Assembly: GCA_903919215.1 (NCBI GenBank)
Contig: CAIXHI010000306.1
Location: 1 to 13,733, forward strand
Source of the DNA: an uncultured Acidimicrobiaceae bacterium
Lineage (GTDB): Bacteria; Actinomycetota; Acidimicrobiia; Acidimicrobiales; Ilumatobacteraceae
Length of the DNA stretch: 13,733 nucleotides
Direction of reading: 5' to 3'
This document shows positions 12,032 through 13,733 of this stretch, in pieces. Every line of letters starts with the position of its first letter. Position 1 is the first letter of the stretch. Position numbers and translations under genes: made by a program. The notes beneath the pieces are model-generated. The model made no database searches and was not told the DNA's origin. It saw only the letters and a program-made list of their open reading frames with translations.

Positions 12032-13241
12032 CGCCGTCGTTCTTCACGCCACCGAGTACGCCGTACATCGCCTGTACGAGGGCGACGGCGACGAAACCCA
12101 CCACGACACCCACGGCGACGATCATCAGCGGTTCAAACATCGCGGTGAACTTCTTGATGCGCGACTCGAGTTCGCGGTCGAAGTAGATGCTGGCGATTTC
12201 CAGCTGCTTGTCGAGCGTGCCGGTCTCCTCGCCGACCTTGAACATCTGCCGTGCGGCACCGGGGAACACGCCGGTACGCGCGAGCGGGGCGGCGAAGCCA
12301 CCGCCCTCGAGCATCTCGATCTGAGCCTGCTCGAGGCGGGTGCGGAACACGATGTTGTTGGTGGACTCGGTGGTGGTGCGCATGGCGTCGGGCAGTGGCA
12401 CGCCAGCGCGCACCATGGCGCCGAGGATGCGGCAGAAGCGCTCGAGGATCGAGTACTCGATGATGCCGCTGATGATCGGGGTCTTCAGCAGCATCTTGTC
12501 CTTGAACGCCTGACCCGACGGGGTCTTCTTCAACCACATGATGTGGGCCATGAACAGCGAGAACACCGAGAACGGGATGTACCACATGATCGTGAACAGA
12601 TCGCCCACGAACAGCAGCGAGCGGGTGGCGAACGGCAGGTCGGCGTTCAACTCCGCGAACAACGGTTTGAACTGCGGCAAGACATAGCCGCAGAGAATGG
12701 TGACGGTGATCAGCGCCAGCACCATGACGACTGCCGGGTACGACAACGCGCCGACCACTTTGGAGCGAGTGTCCAGTTCGCGCTCGAGATAGATCGCCAA
12801 GTTCTCCAGCGTCTCATCGAGTTTGCCGGTGAGTTCAGCCGAGCCCAGGATGCCGATGTAGTAGTTGGGAAAGGCCTCGGGGTGCTTGGCTGCTGCGCCC
12901 GACAGGGTGCCGCCATTGCGCAGATCCTCAACCATCATGGTGATCGTGCGTTGCAGCGCGACGTCGGAGGTCTCGTCGCCGATGACCTCCATCGCCTCGG
13001 TGAGCGGGATGCCGGCCTTCACGAACACGGCGAGTTGCCGCGTGAAGTTCATCAACTCCTTCCGCTTCACCTTCACCTTGGTCAGCTCGAAGTCGAGCTT
13101 GCCGCGCTTCTCCTCGATCTTGATCGGGTACAGGTTCGCGCTGATGATCTGCTGGCGCGCCTCGCCCACTGTCGCAGCCTTGGTGACTCCTTCGACCGAC
13201 GTACCGTTGCCGTCGATGGCGGAATAGGCGAACCTGGGCAT
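12027..13241 (-). CDS. pilC: Type IV pilus platform protein PilC (GspF family)
   Basis: This 404-residue polytopic inner-membrane protein is the platform on which the PilB and PilT hexamers act. Two homologous GspF domains are visible. The first runs from about 64 (MNFTRQLAVFVKAGIPLTEA), with GSAELTGKLDETLENLA near 133. The second runs from about 266 (LERFCRILGAMVRAGVPL), with VGEETGTLDKQLEIA near 336. Hydrophobic segments lie at about 165-189, 210-236 and 370-393. The length is typical. The start is 9 bases after the pilB stop, and its AGGAG overlaps that stop, so pilB and pilC are coupled. Unlike many loci, pilT does not lie between them. Confidence 0.95.
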   Translation of the reverse strand: MPRFAYSAIDGNGTSVEGVTKAATVGEARQQIISANLYPIKIEEKRGKLDFELTKVKVKRKELMNFTRQLAVFVKAGIPLTEAMEVIGDETSDVALQRTITMMVEDLRNGGTLSGAAAKHPEAFPNYYIGILGSAELTGKLDETLENLAIYLERELDTRSKVVGALSYPAVVMVLALITVTILCGYVLPQFKPLFAELNADLPFATRSLLFVGDLFTIMWYIPFSVFSLFMAHIMWLKKTPSGQAFKDKMLLKTPIISGIIEYSILERFCRILGAMVRAGVPLPDAMRTTTESTNNIVFRTRLEQAQIEMLEGGGFAAPLARTGVFPGAARQMFKVGEETGTLDKQLEIASIYFDRELESRIKKFTAMFEPLMIVAVGVVVGFVAVALVQAMYGVLGGVKNDGG

Positions 13242-13250
13242 CGAGTGCTC

Positions 13251-13733
13251 CTAGCTGGCGAAGAGGGTCTTGACGACTTCGGGGATGGTGGTGACGTCGT
13301 TCTCGACGAGTGCCATGGCTTCACGCAGCATCGTGCGCATACCTTGGGCGACGGCGAGACGGCGCAGTTCTTCAGTGGTGGCCCACCCCACGATGAGCCG
13401 ACGCAACTCTGGGGTGATGCGCAGCAGTTCGTAGACGCCGATGCGGTCGCGATAGCCGGTGCCGGCGCAGAAGTTGCAGCCGACGCCGTGGTAGAAGCTG
13501 GCCTTCTCGCTGCCGCCGCTGTGCTGGCGGAACACTGCCAGTTCCTCGGCGCCAGGCGTGTACGGCTCTTTGCACGAGTCGCAGATGCGGCGCAGCAGAC
13601 GCTGGCCGATCACGCCGACCACGGACGATGCGATGAGGAAGGCCTCGATGCCCATGTCGAGGAAGCGGTGCAGGGCGGCCACGCTGTCGGTGCCGTGCAG
13701 CGACGACAGCACAAGGTGACCGGTGAGGGCGGA
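13251..13733 (-). CDS. pilB: Type IV pilus assembly ATPase PilB (C-terminal part)
   Basis: The C-terminal 160 residues are visible, and the N-terminus lies beyond the right edge. The fragment opens with TGHLVLSSLHGTD, the His box of PilB/GspE ATPases. The helix SSVVGVIGQRLLRRICDSC leads into the tetracysteine zinc motif (CDSC and, about 38 residues on, CNFC), which is diagnostic of PilB/GspE and absent from PilT. GYRDRIGVYELLRI and the C-terminal domain follow. It would power pilus extension with PilC. Walker A and B are outside the window. GspE is the alternative, but the pilus context favours PilB. Confidence 0.93.
   Translation of the reverse strand, partial: SALTGHLVLSSLHGTDSVAALHRFLDMGIEAFLIASSVVGVIGQRLLRRICDSCKEPYTPGAEELAVFRQHSGGSEKASFYHGVGCNFCAGTGYRDRIGVYELLRITPELRRLIVGWATTEELRRLAVAQGMRTMLREAMALVENDVTTIPEVVKTLFAS

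Noticed and set aside
1..13733. CRISPR array, tRNA, rRNA or insertion sequence
   Set aside because: I saw no spaced direct repeats with unique spacers, no tRNA cloverleaf or rRNA-like stretch and no transposase; the repeats found are either protein-coding or short and intergenic.

Overview
The window is GC-rich, densely packed bacterial DNA. It carries a type IV pilus (T4P) locus next to a few housekeeping and regulatory genes. The high GC, the ECF sigma-factor pair, a methylmalonyl-CoA epimerase and T4P genes in an actinobacterial style of layout suggest a high-GC actinobacterium, possibly of the Acidimicrobiia. That placement is inference, because no rRNA or marker gene is present.

Left part (1-3491). 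A minus-strand pair holds an ECF sigma factor and an overlapping single-pass membrane protein that runs off the window; the membrane protein is a candidate anti-sigma factor. An ECF-type promoter lies directly upstream of the sigma gene. A plus-strand methylmalonyl-CoA epimerase follows. A minus-strand pair comes next: a short coiled-coil protein of unknown role, then an RlmI-like 23S rRNA cytosine methyltransferase.

Pilin part (3492-9168, plus strand). A gene-free leader with an AT-rich perfect palindrome precedes the major pilin gene, which ends at a strong hairpin. Three translationally overlapping minor-pilin genes follow: a PilV-like protein, a 997-residue PilW-like protein and a PilX-like protein. 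The PilW-like protein carries a von Willebrand factor A (vWA) domain that appears to be interrupted by about 370 residues of tandem repeats. This is the most unusual item in the window and looks like a pilus-tip adhesin.

Machine part (9183-13733). The retraction ATPase gene pilT and a gene for a DUF429-like protein with apparently substituted acidic residues form a minus-strand pair. The prepilin peptidase gene pilD is on the plus strand, divergent from pilT. The platform gene pilC and the end of the assembly ATPase gene pilB are on the minus strand, converging with pilD across a cluster of hairpins.

Together PilB, PilC, PilT and PilD would process, assemble and retract a pilus made of the major pilin and tipped by the three minor pilins. 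No PilY1, PilQ or PilMNO gene lies in the window.
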